This document shows, in pieces, positions 13,401 to 64,000 of a stretch of DNA of 64,000 bases. Numbering within the stretch: position 1 is the first letter of the stretch; each line of letters begins with the position of its first letter. A program made the position numbers and the translations under genes. The notes beneath the pieces were generated by a model. It was given only the letters and a program-made list of their open reading frames with translations, ran no database searches and was not told where the DNA came from. This DNA comes from Echiichthys vipera (taxonomy: Eukaryota; Chordata; Actinopteri; Perciformes; Trachinidae), in assembly GCA_963691815.1 (NCBI GenBank), contig OY829661.1, positions 21,006,890-21,070,889 of the forward strand. Reading direction: 5' to 3'.

Positions 13401-15249
13401 AGCTGAGCTGATGCCCATTGCCAGCCACAGAAGGTAAAGCTGCAGCCATTGATGACGAACTGTCTGTAAGCCGAAAGGATGGAGGGACACTCTGCTGTGT
13501 AACGTTGAAGCTCAAGCTTCATACACATTTAGCAGATGATGTATCATAGGGTGGATTTAAATGAAAGCGGATACACTGAGCCTCAGTGGGTATTTTGCGT
13601 CAGATACATGCAGGATTTCATTGACACTTATTAGAAAACGGTGACACTGTGTTGTTTATTAGCTCTCTTTTGTGACAAGAGTATCAGGCTACTGCTCAAT
13701 CACACTGAGAGGAGCAGGTTGTGTTTTTTTGCCCATGACTCTGGCTTAGACAAATGGCTTGACAAATGGATGGTTGGCTTGCAGTGGGAAATAAAAATTG
13801 GATGTGAAATGCAATTAAGCATGCTGCTGTTGAAATTAATCAGAAATAGTGTCACACTGTGATTTTGGTTTGGCTTAACACATCCATAAGGCTCTATATG
13901 ATGACACTTTAATCAAAAAGATACAATATTTATGCTACATCCAATGGAAATCTGAGTAAATGTAAAGACCTTTTCAATGAAATTCCATTGCTAGGTGACA
14001 TCCTGTGCCCCTGGTTACTTCCCGTCAGCTGATGTCATTCAAATACACTGCAACAGGAAATAAACTCGGACACATTCAGAATGTTAATGTTACCAACTTT
14101 GAAAAGGTCTATATAAAGTTAATTTAAAAAAAACGAACTTAATTTTAAAGCCAACTGAACTGACATCCAGTGTTTCATGAAACTGCCTTTGCGTGAGAGG
14201 AGCCAAAGTGGTGGGGCAGAGGAACATCACTCTTTAGATGAGATTTGTCTGATGACCAACAGGAGAAATTAGATTGTCGCAGATGTAATGGTATCAAGCG
14301 GGAAAAGACAAATATAAATACAGCATACTGTACATGTTGCAATGTAAGAGATGATGCGTTCAGGTTCATTTGAGAAAATACCAGAAACGATTGACAGAGC
14401 TGTTACACAGTGACACAGAGTCACTGCAAGAGTTTTGGTTGACTGTAGGTGACACATACGTTACACATGCTAAAATACATGCGTTACAAAATGATTTCAC
14501 CACCCAGATGACTGGGTTAGTTCAGTGTGTATGACAATAGTCTGTTAAGTGCTTAATAGCCTTGGACCAACTGTTTCACTGACTGCAGTAGTTAGTGTGT
14601 ATCATAACCTGGAAAGTGTATGCATACAGCACATTTTCACGTGAAGGGATTTCTTAAATGTTTTAGATCGATTATGATTTAGATTTTATGCTGTGGTGGG
14701 TAGGTAAATACTGTGACGGTCAATGATAAAAGGTTGGGGGTGTTAGCATGGGGTGTTAGCATGCTAACATTGCGGATTAGCACTAACACAAACTACAGTT
14801 GAGGATGATAGGAATGCCATAGTTTAAATAGCTTAGTATTTAGTCATAAACCAAAGTGTTGTACATTGGTAATTTTGACACCTTGGAGTTTTGAGTTTGA
14901 ACTGTTGGTTGTGCTAAAATTTACCTTTACAAGACCTCAAATATCTGCACAAAAGTTCCTGTCAAGCCATACAATAATTGCTGAGGTATCAGTCAGGACC
15001 AAAGTGGTGGAGCGACTGGTACATTTGTATTCTTAGAGCCACACTAAACCAAACCTTAAAATCAGCAAACAATGTCAAACCTAACCCAATGCATGAAACA
15101 TGTGCGCCTGATACAAGTGTTTTAGAGTCCTCGTTTCATTAATTCCAGAAAGGTCCATTTTTGTGAGAGATTGTGTTGCCCCTTCAGACACTGTTGCATT
15201 ATTAATCAGAGCAGTCTCCCCAGGTTCCCAGCTATTGCCACTTAAATCC
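10455..15249. other. Gene-free stretch
   Basis: Contains a small CA tract at about 12045-12063 and the GA tract at 13.1 kb. The 164-codon minus frame at 12996-13490 spans low-complexity DNA and matches nothing I know. Confidence 0.55.
13090..13150. repeat. (GA)n purine-rich tract
   Basis: GAGAGAGAAAGAGAGAC and GAGAGAGAGAGAGA runs within an otherwise unique segment. Confidence 0.85.
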
Positions 15250-15475
15250 TCCTCAAGCCTCAGGACTAGAGCTTTGATTCTCTGCTCGAACCCGACTGGG
15301 CCCGACCCTACCCACCAGGTTCAGGCTGGGTCTGGTTGCAGTTTCTCGAAATTCTCAAAATAAAAACTCTGTACAATGTGCCTACTGTAAAACACAACTA
15401 GCTTTCCACAGTAGCATGCCATCAATGCTTCAGCATCTCAGCAGAAAGCATCCAGTCAACACATCCAGGTAGTCC
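15250..15475 (+). pseudogene. BED zinc-finger relic of a hAT-type transposase
   Basis: From 15377 the plus strand encodes CAYCKTQLAFHSSMPSMLQH then LSRKHP, a CxxC...HxxxxH BED finger. It is preceded by Pro/Gly-codon-rich repeat DNA (CCCGACTGGGCCCGACCC) usual at the edge of such fish elements. The frame stops at about 15470 and no catalytic domain follows within view. Confidence 0.6.
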
Positions 15476-15761
15476 CCAGGGCGGACCTGACACAAGGGAC
15501 ACTTTGCTGACTTTCAACTTGGCTCCAACACCTGCAGTGGGGGCAGCATATACAGATGAGGAGCCCCCACCAGCACCCTGAGCAGTTAAATGCTATAAAT
15601 GAGTTTAGTCTGACAGATATTTTTATATACAATTCAAACAATACAAATGTAGATTTTTCTAAAATGGAAACCAAATGGTTGTTCATTCAAAGAGACCTGT
15701 CTTTTTTTCTCTTTTTACGAGCCGTGACAGTGACACTGGTAATGTTTTAGCCTTGGGAAAC

Positions 15762-15762
<1 letters not shown>

Positions 15763-15840
<78 letters not shown>
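15763..15840. repeat. (GT)n microsatellite
   Basis: About 39 uninterrupted GT units. Confidence 0.97.
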
Positions 15841-15843
<3 letters not shown>

Positions 15844-16675
15844 GGTTCTGGAGACACTGTAGTGGGAACTACAGGGCTAGGTGTTCAAAATAGAGATCAA
15901 AATAAAGGCCAAGTTCAAAGATGAAAGTGGTCTGAGCAGGGGCAGCAGGAGCAGCGGGGTAGGAAGTAGGGAAGGACGCCCCTGGCACAATTTGGTGATA
16001 GAATCACACGTGCAAGATGCAGTTGCGAAACTTTACAGGTTAGAAGTTGAGACCAAAAAGAGTGTGGGTAGGCTGGCCAGCTGTGCAGCACCAAATTCGG
16101 GCACTTTCAAGAACTCACATTTATCAAACTGTGAATCAGACTAAAAAACTTAACCCACATCTTCAAGTCCTTCCTGTGGTCTATCTGGCACATATCACAT
16201 CAGCCTGAATGTCAGTTGGCAGCCAAGTACATCCATATCACATCACCAACTGAAACCGTACCAGAGTCTTAAGTGTCTCCGAGGTACATGGGTCACACAT
16301 TGCCTGTCCTGTCCTGTAATAAGAGAAGAGAGGGTGCCAGCCATGATACTCAAACAAGCCCTGAGCAACCGAGGCACACATCACATCACCGCGTTACCTC
16401 AGCAGTCCACTGACCCGCGACCAAGTGCCCTTGTTTTCACAGCAGCCCTCATCCATTCACTGTCTGGATGAAATGAGCTCCTCTGATTTAGGAGTGGGAG
16501 GAGGAGGTTGGGGGTGGTGGGGGGTTGGATCAGGTGACCAGTCACATTCCTGTGGTGCCTTAGTGAGATTATGTAGGTCACACCCTCCTCTGACTAATTA
16601 AAAATTCAGGATGGAGAGACCTGATTCGTTCTTCGGGAGGCATGAAAAATGTGTTTAACTACAAATAAAAATTAG

Positions 16676-16990
16676 TCAAAAGTCCCTGTGGATCTGAAGG
16701 CCAACGATAAAAAAACGTGTTTTTAAAGCACACTTAAACGTCTCCATGGATCCCGCATGTCTAACATGTAATGGCAAGCTGCTCCAGGGTTTGGGAGAAG
16801 GCACAGAGAACGCACGATCACCCTTGGTCTTCGATTTTGATCTAGGTACATCCAGCAACAACTCATTGGATGACCGTAGATCTCTGGCTGGATTACAGAC
16901 TTGTATGAGTTCAGTTAGATATAGAGGAGCCAGACCAGTTAAAATCTCAAAAACAATTATTAACACTTTAAAATCAATCCTAAAGCGGAT
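16676..16990 (-). mobile_element. LINE C-terminal fragment
   Basis: A 96-residue minus-strand frame reads EILTGLAPLYLTELIQ, RDLRSSNELLLDVPRSKSKT, KGDRAFSVPSPKPWSSLPLH, then a KTRFF-like end. This is the conserved tail of fish L2-type LINE reverse transcriptase ORFs. Adjacent upstream sequence (16950-16990) also looks LINE-related. Only the tail survives, so it is a dead fragment. Confidence 0.82.
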
Positions 16991-18104
16991 GGGAAGCCAG
17001 TGGAGGGAGGCAAGAACAGGTTACTGTAACGTTATGATCTCACAGCAACCTTCAACCCACTCATCGGGTTATTGTTAGTATGACTGTTTTGACCACGGAT
17101 AGCAGCACTGGCTACATAGATTTAATTTGCACCATAACATTAGCTGCAGTATGTTAGCTGCATAGTCGACTCATCTAATGATCCATTCGCAAGTTAACGT
17201 CATGTTAGCTGTCTGCCCGAGTCATGTCAGAGGTTTATAATTAGAAACTGTGGTTGTTTCACAATGACGGCAACAACTGTCATTTCAAGACGTCATCAAA
17301 AACGAATTCAATCCTATTCTTGCATTCGATTTTTTTCTAAAATAATTTAATGTGAGTACTTGAATATGGAAATGCACGCCCTTAATTTGTATTCTCCTTT
17401 AGTTTCCACATTATTACAGTTGAACGTAAAGACTATAACACTCAAATTCTAAGGTCCTATATAATAGTAGTTCCAAAACATTGTGACAGAATGAAAACTG
17501 AGCCTATAGAAGAGGGCAAAGAAGTCATCTGTTTACCTGCATCTCTCTGCATAACCACCCTCTAGTAAAAGACAAGTATATTGTTTCATGACTTTGCACT
17601 TCCTTTGGTGATAGTGTGATTTTATTTGGTCATCGTAAAGATAATAACATGCTCAGTGAAGCAAGCTCAATTTTGTTTTTTAAGCCTGGAGTTATTTTTT
17701 AATCGAAAATGAAAACGATGTTTATGAAATAGGAAAGGGTAACTGTGAACATGGTTTTATTCCATTGTGCTCATGCGTGAATCTATTCATAATAAAAACA
17801 TCGCACTGGAGAAAAAAATGTTTGAACTGCTAAGTAATTTCATGATTTAAGGAGTTAGGTGTTAAGATATAAAACATATTGGACACGGGCAGGGTGAGCT
17901 GGAGTCACTTTGTGCCCTGTATTTCTTGTTCAAGCGGTGTGTGACATTATTTTTGTGTGAGATTGAAGTAGTTGGCGCACCGAGCAAACACTGAGTTGAT
18001 TAAACCACATTTACATGTATTGAATAAGTCTAAATCATTCTGCTGCAACATAAACCAGTGATTATTGACAGCCCTGAGGGAGCTGGTGTATAGTAGCAGA
18101 ACTA

Positions 18105-19235
18105 CTAAGGAATATTTCAACATTTTGGTAAAAATGTTATTTGCTTTTAAACAGACGGGCGAGTCACAAGAGGAGATTTATATGATTATCATATGTGTCT
18201 GTTAACTATGAAGCTACAGCCAGCAGCTTGTTAGCTTTAAGGTTGTCACGATACCACCATTTTAAACTTTGATACGATACTAGTATAAAACAATAATACT
18301 CAAAACGTTTTTTGATACCACGGCAAAAAGGGGGAGGGAAGTTCTAGGCGCACAGAAAATGTTTTAACAAGCAGAAAATGTAACTTCTGGAAAAAAATAA
18401 GGGTACTTTACAACAACAGCTTAAGTTTCTCCAAGGTGCACCTGAATGCACCATAAAATGTTGCAACACTGGTGACTTCAGGAAAGATTGAGGGGTTTCG
18501 CAGTTCTGTTGTTTTCCCATCATCTCCATCTCTGGTCAAAAAAGAAATGCTGCTACAGGCGACTGGTAAGCTAATGTTATGTGCATGCAACTGCCGTTAA
18601 GCTACACTGTGTCGTCTGTATTGTTGTTTTGATAAATCAAATGTATAATTATATGGAGATTGTATCATTTTCAACAGCCGGTATCGAAAAAGAATCAAAG
18701 CATCAATACTTTTAACAGCCTTAGTTAGCTTGACATAAAGACTGAAAGCAGGGGGAAACAGCTAGCCTCTGTCCGTCTTATGATTTATTTTTTAAAAAGC
18801 CTACTATCATCTCAGAAACTCACTAATTATCACTGTGCGGTATATCCCAGTTGATTGATCTGTACAAAACCAATGTTAAAAAATGGCAAATTTATGTTTT
18901 ACTTTATTTACTTATTACCTGGAGTTTGTTTCCACCATGATATTTTCAGAATCCAGGACGTCACTGCTACCAGCTAAGAAAAAGTGCTGCACATAACTCC
19001 ACTTAAAACCACAATTCTGCTTTTTAAGAATTTGGTGATTGTACAGATTTAACTAGTTTAGATAGGCCTAAAGGGTGTTTATCAGTGGCCTTTAGCTGTG
19101 GTGGTAGGTAGACGTAGTTACCTTTGGGAAGAGGCGAGCTTGCTGTTTCCCTCTCTTTCCAGTCTTCACACTCAGCTAAGCTAACTTCCTTCAGCTACAT
19201 ATATAACAGACATATGAGAGTGTAAACAACCTTCA
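18105..19235. mobile_element. Long palindromic MITE interrupted by a second MITE
   Basis: The left arm (about 18108-18240 and 18721-18880) and right arm (about 19080-19230) are approximate inverted repeats. Shared blocks are AAGCTACAGCCAGCAGC, CTTGACATAAAGACTGAAAG with GGGGGAAACAGCTAGC, and the reverse TTCCCTCTCTTTCCAGTCTT with CAGCTAAGCTAA. Similar arms occur at 30520-30660, 33660-33790 and 50860-51060. The left arm is split at 18241-18720 by another element. Confidence 0.7.
18241..18720. mobile_element. hAT-like MITE nested in the palindromic element
   Basis: Begins GGTTGTCACGATACCACC, a frequent terminus of fish hAT MITEs, and holds GGTATCG-type sequence near its right end (18680). It is flanked by TTAGCTTT on the left and TTAGTTAGCT on the right, consistent with a decayed target duplication. 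Removing it restores continuity of the outer element's left arm. Confidence 0.6.
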
Positions 19236-19385
19236 CATCTAATTTCTGTAACATGGTGTCACCGTAGTGTCATACTGTACACTTGACATTGTGGTAGATG
19301 CAGAGTAACTTGCAGGCTTAGGAAAGGAATGTGATATCTGAAGGAAGACTCATGAATTGCATGATCATTAATGAAATTCCTGTTA

Positions 19386-19389
19386 CCCC

Positions 19390-19420
<31 letters not shown>

Positions 19421-19431
19421 ACACACACACA
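19386..19431. repeat. Poly-C followed by (AC)n
   Basis: 21 consecutive C then about 12 AC units: a compound simple repeat. Confidence 0.95.
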
Positions 19432-19918
19432 GTGCTGCCTTAATTTACGCAGCCCGCTTTACAACAAACACGCTATCCTAAAGGATTAGTTCCTACAGAA
19501 TAAAGCAGGTCATGGATCATCCTGCAGTCTTGGCTTCACAAAGCCAAATGTATGTGATTTCTTTAGTGTATGAAAAAGCTGGATACATCAGGAGATTTCA
19601 GAATTTGTGAATCGTAACTGGGTTGAAAACAAACCTATGTGGCCCAGTTAGAGTTGTGACACGCAAGCAGCTTTTTTCCTTTCTTTTTTAAGTTCATGAT
19701 GCAAACTAAGGCCAGCTGCACATTTTCAGCCTTAACTAGAACTATCTCAATCAAAACAGATGCATGTGTCAATGTACTTTTCAGGTGTACAGTATTGTAG
19801 GAGTAATTTGGCCACATACTGTTTGTCATCCAGTATGATGTCATCTATGTGTGAGTGCGCCCATATATGTGTACCTACTGTAGCAAATGAGCTCTAGGGC
19901 CCAGATATCAACTGACAC

Positions 19919-19923
19919 TGTGT

Positions 19924-19970
<47 letters not shown>
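19919..19970. repeat. (GT)n microsatellite
   Basis: About 25 GT units with one TATG interruption. Confidence 0.95.
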
Positions 19971-19973
<3 letters not shown>

Positions 19974-22304
19974 ATGATCTCTGCTCATTCTCAGTGCTCT
20001 CTTGAACCCGCCTTGTGCAGCAGTAATCTGAGTGCAACAACCAGACTGCCCTCCTGTGGGGATGGGAAGTATGACATATTCACAACCAGGTTTGTTCGCA
20101 CTTTGATTATTAAAGCTAGAGCCAATCTGACAGTATGTCAACCGTATTGATATGCCACTCCTGATTACTTTGTCGTGAAGGTTTTTGCAGCTGCAGGAAT
20201 ATTATATGAGAGGTCGTCTATCTATAACAGTGGAATATGTTATGCTCATTCAGATGCAGAGAGGATTGAATGTTGTCGATTTTCTAAGTAACCTACTGTT
20301 TATTCACTGCATTGGTGTCAGACCTTTGATCCGTCTGATATCAGGCAAGTTTATTTCTGCAATTCAAACCGTATTTGACTCTCCTTTAACCCCCACTCAC
20401 TGCTAAGTAAAGAATTAAAAAGTTCCTTACAGGGCCTGATAATTACCTCATAGCAAAAAGGTCTAAATCCGACAAAATAATGTTTATTTCAAGGATGTTA
20501 TTCCGGCCAGGGTCATTTCGTTTGTGACTGTATTTGTGAGGCTCCCCAAATGACTTCTGCATGTACACACATTTGCAATACGATTAAATATAATATACCT
20601 GAATTCACACCTGACCTAATAACAACCAGAAGACTCCAGTTTAATTCAGCCGTATAAAATGCCTTGCCCTTTTCACATATTGTGTACTTGTTTAGTTGAT
20701 AAATGGATGTTATAGGCCTATTTATATCTGCGAGGGCTCTCCAGAAAAAGCCTCCCTCTCTCAGCTGCAGGGCTGCTGACTGCAGTTTGAATTCTGCCAT
20801 ACTGGCCACACCGCACACAGGGAAGCAGATGGGTAATAAGGTCACAGTAGACGTACCTCTCACAAGCACAGACAAATTGCAGACGCACCAGCTGTGCTGA
20901 CTCAGGACAACATTAGACTCAGGGGAATTGAATTAAGATCTCTTTTGTAATGAGGGAAGTAGTTGGTTTGTGTTTTATCAGTGAATGTAAATGTAAAAAA
21001 GGCCCTTAAAACCTATTCATTCCTATGATCCAAACACTGTTTTTCTACATAAACGTACTATTTTCTGCCAAAGTTGCAGCAGATGTAGAAAAACAGAAGC
21101 AGTTTTCCCTTATTCAGAGATACATCTACTTGATGAGCTTTTGTACAGTTTTGGCCAGACATTCATTGTTCCCAGACGATGTTTCTACAGGTGATTTCCT
21201 CCAGTTTTTCCACTAGTGACACCATGAAGTTGGCAGTTTCCAATACAATACCTCCTCAATCACTGCTTGCAATTAAATTTTATACAGGCATCCACGGTGT
21301 CCTGAGGATGACATGAATACCTGCTTTACATTATGTTTATTTCTAATTAAAGAATGTGAATGCTAACACGTTAAACTAGGTTGTTAAACGTTAAAAGGTT
21401 AGCATTATCACGGTGTGAAATGTCATTGATATCTGAACTTTATAATACCTCAGTAAATGTCCTGCATGTTTCAGCACACATAGTACTAATAATGCAACAA
21501 TGATGCAGCATGTATTACCTGAACCAAAGCCAGTTTCTTAAATTGACAATCCTATGTGTTTCTTATTCCAAAAAGATGAACCAACTGGATGATTTCTATT
21601 TTTCTTTTCAGTCATTTCAGCACAGAAACACACAAAGCATCATTGTGCATTGTGTAAGAGATCTTTCTCCTGAAGAAGGCTCATTTTGGGCAGTAGATTT
21701 AGAGGTGGACTGACTACAACATTAGTGTTTTCAATTCGATTTCTGTTCTTACACTTCTTTAGAGTTTAAAAAGGCCTTTAAGTCTAAAAATGTCCTGAAG
21801 TTCGTCAGTGTTGATCAGAGCATCCATACTCTTCAAAAGTTGAATCCGACTGTGGGTACATACCTGTTCGCCTGCTCTAGTCCCAGTTTGTGTCCTTCTA
21901 CTCTCATGTAATCCTCTCAGAAAAATGCTTGAGATGCTGAAAATCTGTTCTTGACCAGGTACCATTACCTCCGAATTACACACGCGGTAAGCAAACATGT
22001 TACAATGTTACCCACCAAGTTAGCAGTACACATTTTCCCAGAGCTACTCCACTTTAAATGTTATCTTTTTTTTTTAACCAGGGGTTTGGGCTATAACAAT
22101 ATCCCGCGACTTTTGAGCATCGAGGTGGTTAAACTCAAAATGATATTCAAAAGGCAGGCTTTTAATTGTGGGCTGTAGAAGATAATCCACGTACTTCTTC
22201 CTTTCTAACTTCTGACAACTACGGACAACTAACGGCAACAGTACAGCGACAGCCAATCAGATGGCAGCGTGGCAACACATTGCTTTGGGCATGCGCATTG
22301 TTGT
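19971..22304. other. Gene-free stretch
   Basis: No recognisable gene, RNA or repeat family. Several short open frames lack any domain signature. Confidence 0.55.
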
Positions 22305-22620
22305 TCAAATCAAATCAAATCAACTTTATTAAAATACATTCAAAATGTATTTAACAATACATGAACAACAAAGAAACAGCATGAAAACCCACACCTCCCT
22401 ACCCCACAAATAACCACACAGAGATACACAAATGCACATACATAGCCATACACACCCACACACACTCTAGCTGTCACTGAGGAGACATGGCTGGGCACCG
22501 AGATCTGAGGTGAGGAAGAAGCTACCTTTGAGGGCCGCACACCGAGAGGATGGTCCATGTTTTCCCGCACTCCAGACACTTGAACCAAGCAAAATTTAAA
22601 ACAATAATTATTCAATATTA
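22305..22620 (-). mobile_element. LINE 3' end with (GATTT)n tail
   Basis: On the minus strand the segment ends with AATAAAGTTGATTTGATTTG, a polyadenylation-like hexamer plus pentamer repeat characteristic of L2-type 3' ends. The boundary at the high-coordinate side is uncertain. Confidence 0.6.
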
Positions 22621-22750
22621 TCATTTTCCAATTATCTTTTCAGTCGGTGGGGCCGTTATTCATAATGTATTTACAAATGTTGATGTATATAAGGTATTTT
22701 TCAGGGGGAAAAAATCATCTTGGATGTAGATATATTTAAAAAAGAAATAC

Positions 22751-22914
22751 AGGGTGGCCAGTGGCTGAGTGGTTAGAGCAGTCGCCCCATGTAAAGAGGC
22801 TGAAGATCCTCAAGGCAGTGGCCGCGAGTTCGACGCCAACCCCCTGTCTCCCCCTCTCTTTCACCCCATTTCCTGTCTGTCCTGGATAACAAAAGTCTGC
22901 CAAAGAAAATAATC
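22751..22914 (+). mobile_element. tRNA-derived SINE with perfect target-site duplication
   Basis: The head has a pol III A box (TGGCTGAGTGG, 22762-22772) and a B box (GAGTTCGACGCC, 22826-22837). A pyrimidine-rich body follows (CCCCCTCTCTTTCACCCC) and a short A-rich end. The same 16 bases, TTTAAAAAAGAAATAC, stand at 22735-22750 and 22915-22930: a perfect target-site duplication. The insert is 164 bp and lies just past the herc1 3' end. It is not a functional tRNA gene, because no full cloverleaf can be drawn. Confidence 0.88.
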
Positions 22915-22955
22915 TTTAAAAAAGAAATACACCAAAATCCTTATTTAAACACTCT

Positions 22956-22961
22956 TTTATT
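22956..22961 (-). terminator. Candidate distal polyadenylation signal AATAAA
   Basis: TTTATT on plus = AATAAA on minus, 332 nt after the herc1 stop codon. The proximal alternative is at 23037-23042. Confidence 0.45.
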
Positions 22962-23036
22962 TTACAATAATACTGCCTGTGTGGGACAGGTCATTAAATT
23001 ATTACATATTTTCAAACAAACAGGCACATTAACTTC

Positions 23037-23042
23037 TTTATT
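23037..23042 (-). terminator. Candidate proximal polyadenylation signal AATAAA
   Basis: TTTATT on plus = AATAAA on minus, 251 nt after the herc1 stop codon. Which of the two hexamers is used cannot be told from sequence. Confidence 0.45.
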
Positions 23043-23292
23043 GTGGCTTATTCACCTATATTTTTTTAAATCTTATTTTGTATCCCTGTAGTTTTCATCA
23101 GAGTAAGCACTGTAATAATTACAACACCTTGCACAGTTGGGAAAACCAAAACTACACATATCTTTAAATCAACCAACATACAAACAGTACACTACCTTAC
23201 AGGTTTGGCGAATAAAAATCTGTGTTCAGTGCATAATGTGTATGGCATGGGAGAAGATACATTCGTCACCAGGTTGACCACAGTTGGTCGCT

Positions 23293-62957
<39,665 letters not shown>

Positions 62958-62988
62958 GTCTGAGCATTATCTATACTCTGATATACAC
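62958..62988 (-). other. herc1: herc1 5'UTR part of first coding exon, with upstream ATG
   Basis: An acceptor (TTTTTCAG on the minus strand) precedes 62988, so at least one noncoding exon lies upstream. This stub has a TAA in frame with the main ORF directly before the ATG and an out-of-frame ATG at 62967. That upstream frame is 19 codons plus stop, overlapping the main start and ending at 62908. No promoter is visible between 62989 and 64000. Confidence 0.75.
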
Positions 62989-63457
62989 CTGAAAAACAGA
63001 GAGGGAAACGTGATTGAAAGAGTTAATGATGCCAATATGTTGGCAGATGTATAAAATTCACACTTATCATTCCCACACACTTGATTAACATAATGAAATG
63101 GCTCTTTTTTTTTTAAATCTCTCTCATAAAATTTAATTTACAGCTGAAAGCCAATGTTCTAATGCATTTTTCTGCCAAGTAAATTCAGAGTAAGGGTGTC
63201 AGCTTTCTCCTTAGTGTTGGAACTTTTCCATTATACAGTACATCCAGGTTTGTGGCAGAGGCCCAGTGGGTATCACTGAAATAGGTCAGCTCATCCTATG
63301 ATAACAGTCAACCAACACACCCACATTAACCAGAGACTTCAGTCTCACAAGCTGTAATTCGACACAATTCAAAGGGAAGTATTTGGTATTAACATTTAAA
63401 AGTATCTGTTTCGTTAAAACAAGTAGCTCAAATCATTGGTAATTGGTTTGGTTCATC

Positions 63458-63760
63458 CGACTGTTAAGTCTGACGTGACGCCCTTTCAAAATAAGACTTC
63501 CAGATCCAAACGCTCCGTTGAAACAAAAAAGACAACAACGGCCTAACGTGAACAATTACCATCACCTCTTCCGACAGTTAAACACCTTTTTCATCCATAA
63601 GAAAGAGGTAAAATGACAATTACGTTGCTTTTTTAAAAACTCAGATCTGTTCAAACAAGGGGGAACACGGCACTGCGTTGTGGAAGAAATAGAGGGCTTC
63701 GACCTGCTTGGACCCGGAAATCATATTTTGAAAGGGCGTTACGTCACGACTTAACAGCCG
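63458..63760. mobile_element. MITE with about 45-bp terminal inverted repeats
   Basis: Left CTGTTAAGTCTGACGTGACG then CCCTTTCAAAAT, right ATTTTGAAAGGGCGTTACGT then CACGACTTAACAG. About 300 bp, no coding capacity. It lies upstream of the first coding exon, probably in the first intron. The left half recurs, inverted and truncated, at about 34625-34795. Confidence 0.75.
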
Positions 63761-64000
63761 AATAGCTATAATATCATAACTAAATACAATGGCTATGATA
63801 TTTAAGTATTGTGCAGAATTCCGTATGACTCCGAGAAATAACCTTGCCGTCAGACAGAACGTCTACCTCTCTTCTATTTCTATTGTAAACCGTATAAAAG
63901 AGTAGATTTGATACAAGCATAAGCAACATGTATTTGTATTATGTGCTACAATGACCCCAAGATAAGTAATTCCTGTCAAGCAACACATACACAGGTTGAG

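Larger units (their letters stand above)
22935..23292 (-). other. herc1: herc1 3'UTR, probable
   Basis: Minus-strand sequence after the TGA. AATAAA hexamers (read as TTTATT on the plus strand) occur at 23037-23042 and 22956-22961. The 3'UTR is therefore probably about 270-360 nt long. It ends just before the SINE insertion. The exact cleavage site is not visible. Confidence 0.6.

Noticed and set aside
12996..13490. 164-codon minus-strand open frame
   Set aside because: Crosses a GA-repeat and a poly-A tract, shows no domain and no splice partners.
22751..22850. Functional tRNA gene
   Set aside because: A and B boxes are present but the region is flanked by target-site duplications and continues into a SINE body; no complete cloverleaf can be drawn.

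Overview
The window is vertebrate, almost certainly teleost (spiny-rayed fish-like), genomic DNA. It has one very large multi-exon gene with short introns, AT-rich intergenic DNA, long CA/GT and AT microsatellites, and relics of Tc1, hAT, L2/Rex-type LINE, tRNA-SINE and palindromic MITE families typical of fish. I see no prokaryotic, organellar or viral gene.

About 23.3-63.0 kb, minus strand: one complete HERC1-type giant HECT E3 ubiquitin ligase gene. Reading splice signals by eye, I can chain 79 coding exons from the ATG at 62957 to the TGA at 23293-23295 with compatible phases throughout. The CDS is 14,364 nt, or 4,787 aa; mammalian HERC1 is about 4,860 aa. Order of modules: N-terminal helical region, RCC1-like domain 1 (RLD1), long helical middle, SPRY, low-complexity linker, UBA-like helix bundle, acidic stretch with a Cys/His zinc-finger-like module, WD40 propeller, RLD2, and HECT with its catalytic Cys in the last exon. 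Two RLDs, one SPRY and one WD40 block identify HERC1 rather than HERC2 or a small HERC. Inter-domain segments are clearly diverged from mammalian HERC1, so this could be the single herc1 or a teleost-specific duplicate. The 5' noncoding exon(s) and promoter lie above 62.99 kb, probably beyond the window edge.

About 1-22.9 kb: downstream flank. I find no convincing gene. It holds microsatellites, a short tandem repeat, a frameshifted Tc1-like transposase remnant (about 6.8-6.95 kb), a hAT-type MITE (about 10.0-10.45 kb), a BED zinc-finger relic (about 15.4 kb), a LINE C-terminal fragment (about 16.7 kb), a nested transposon pair (18.1-19.2 kb), a LINE 3' tail (22.3 kb) and a tRNA-derived SINE with perfect 16-bp target-site duplications (22.75-22.91 kb).

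The introns carry an antisense LINE with a 318-codon open reverse-transcriptase frame (31.75-32.7 kb), a large foldback element with a 100-bp AT loop (26.5-27.2 kb), a GT/CA array touching a 5' splice site (39.08-39.18 kb), and several MITEs, two sharing TTAA-adjacent ends. The most distinctive features are the microsatellite-abutted splice donor, the foldback element, and the UBA-like and zinc-finger-like modules inside HERC1.
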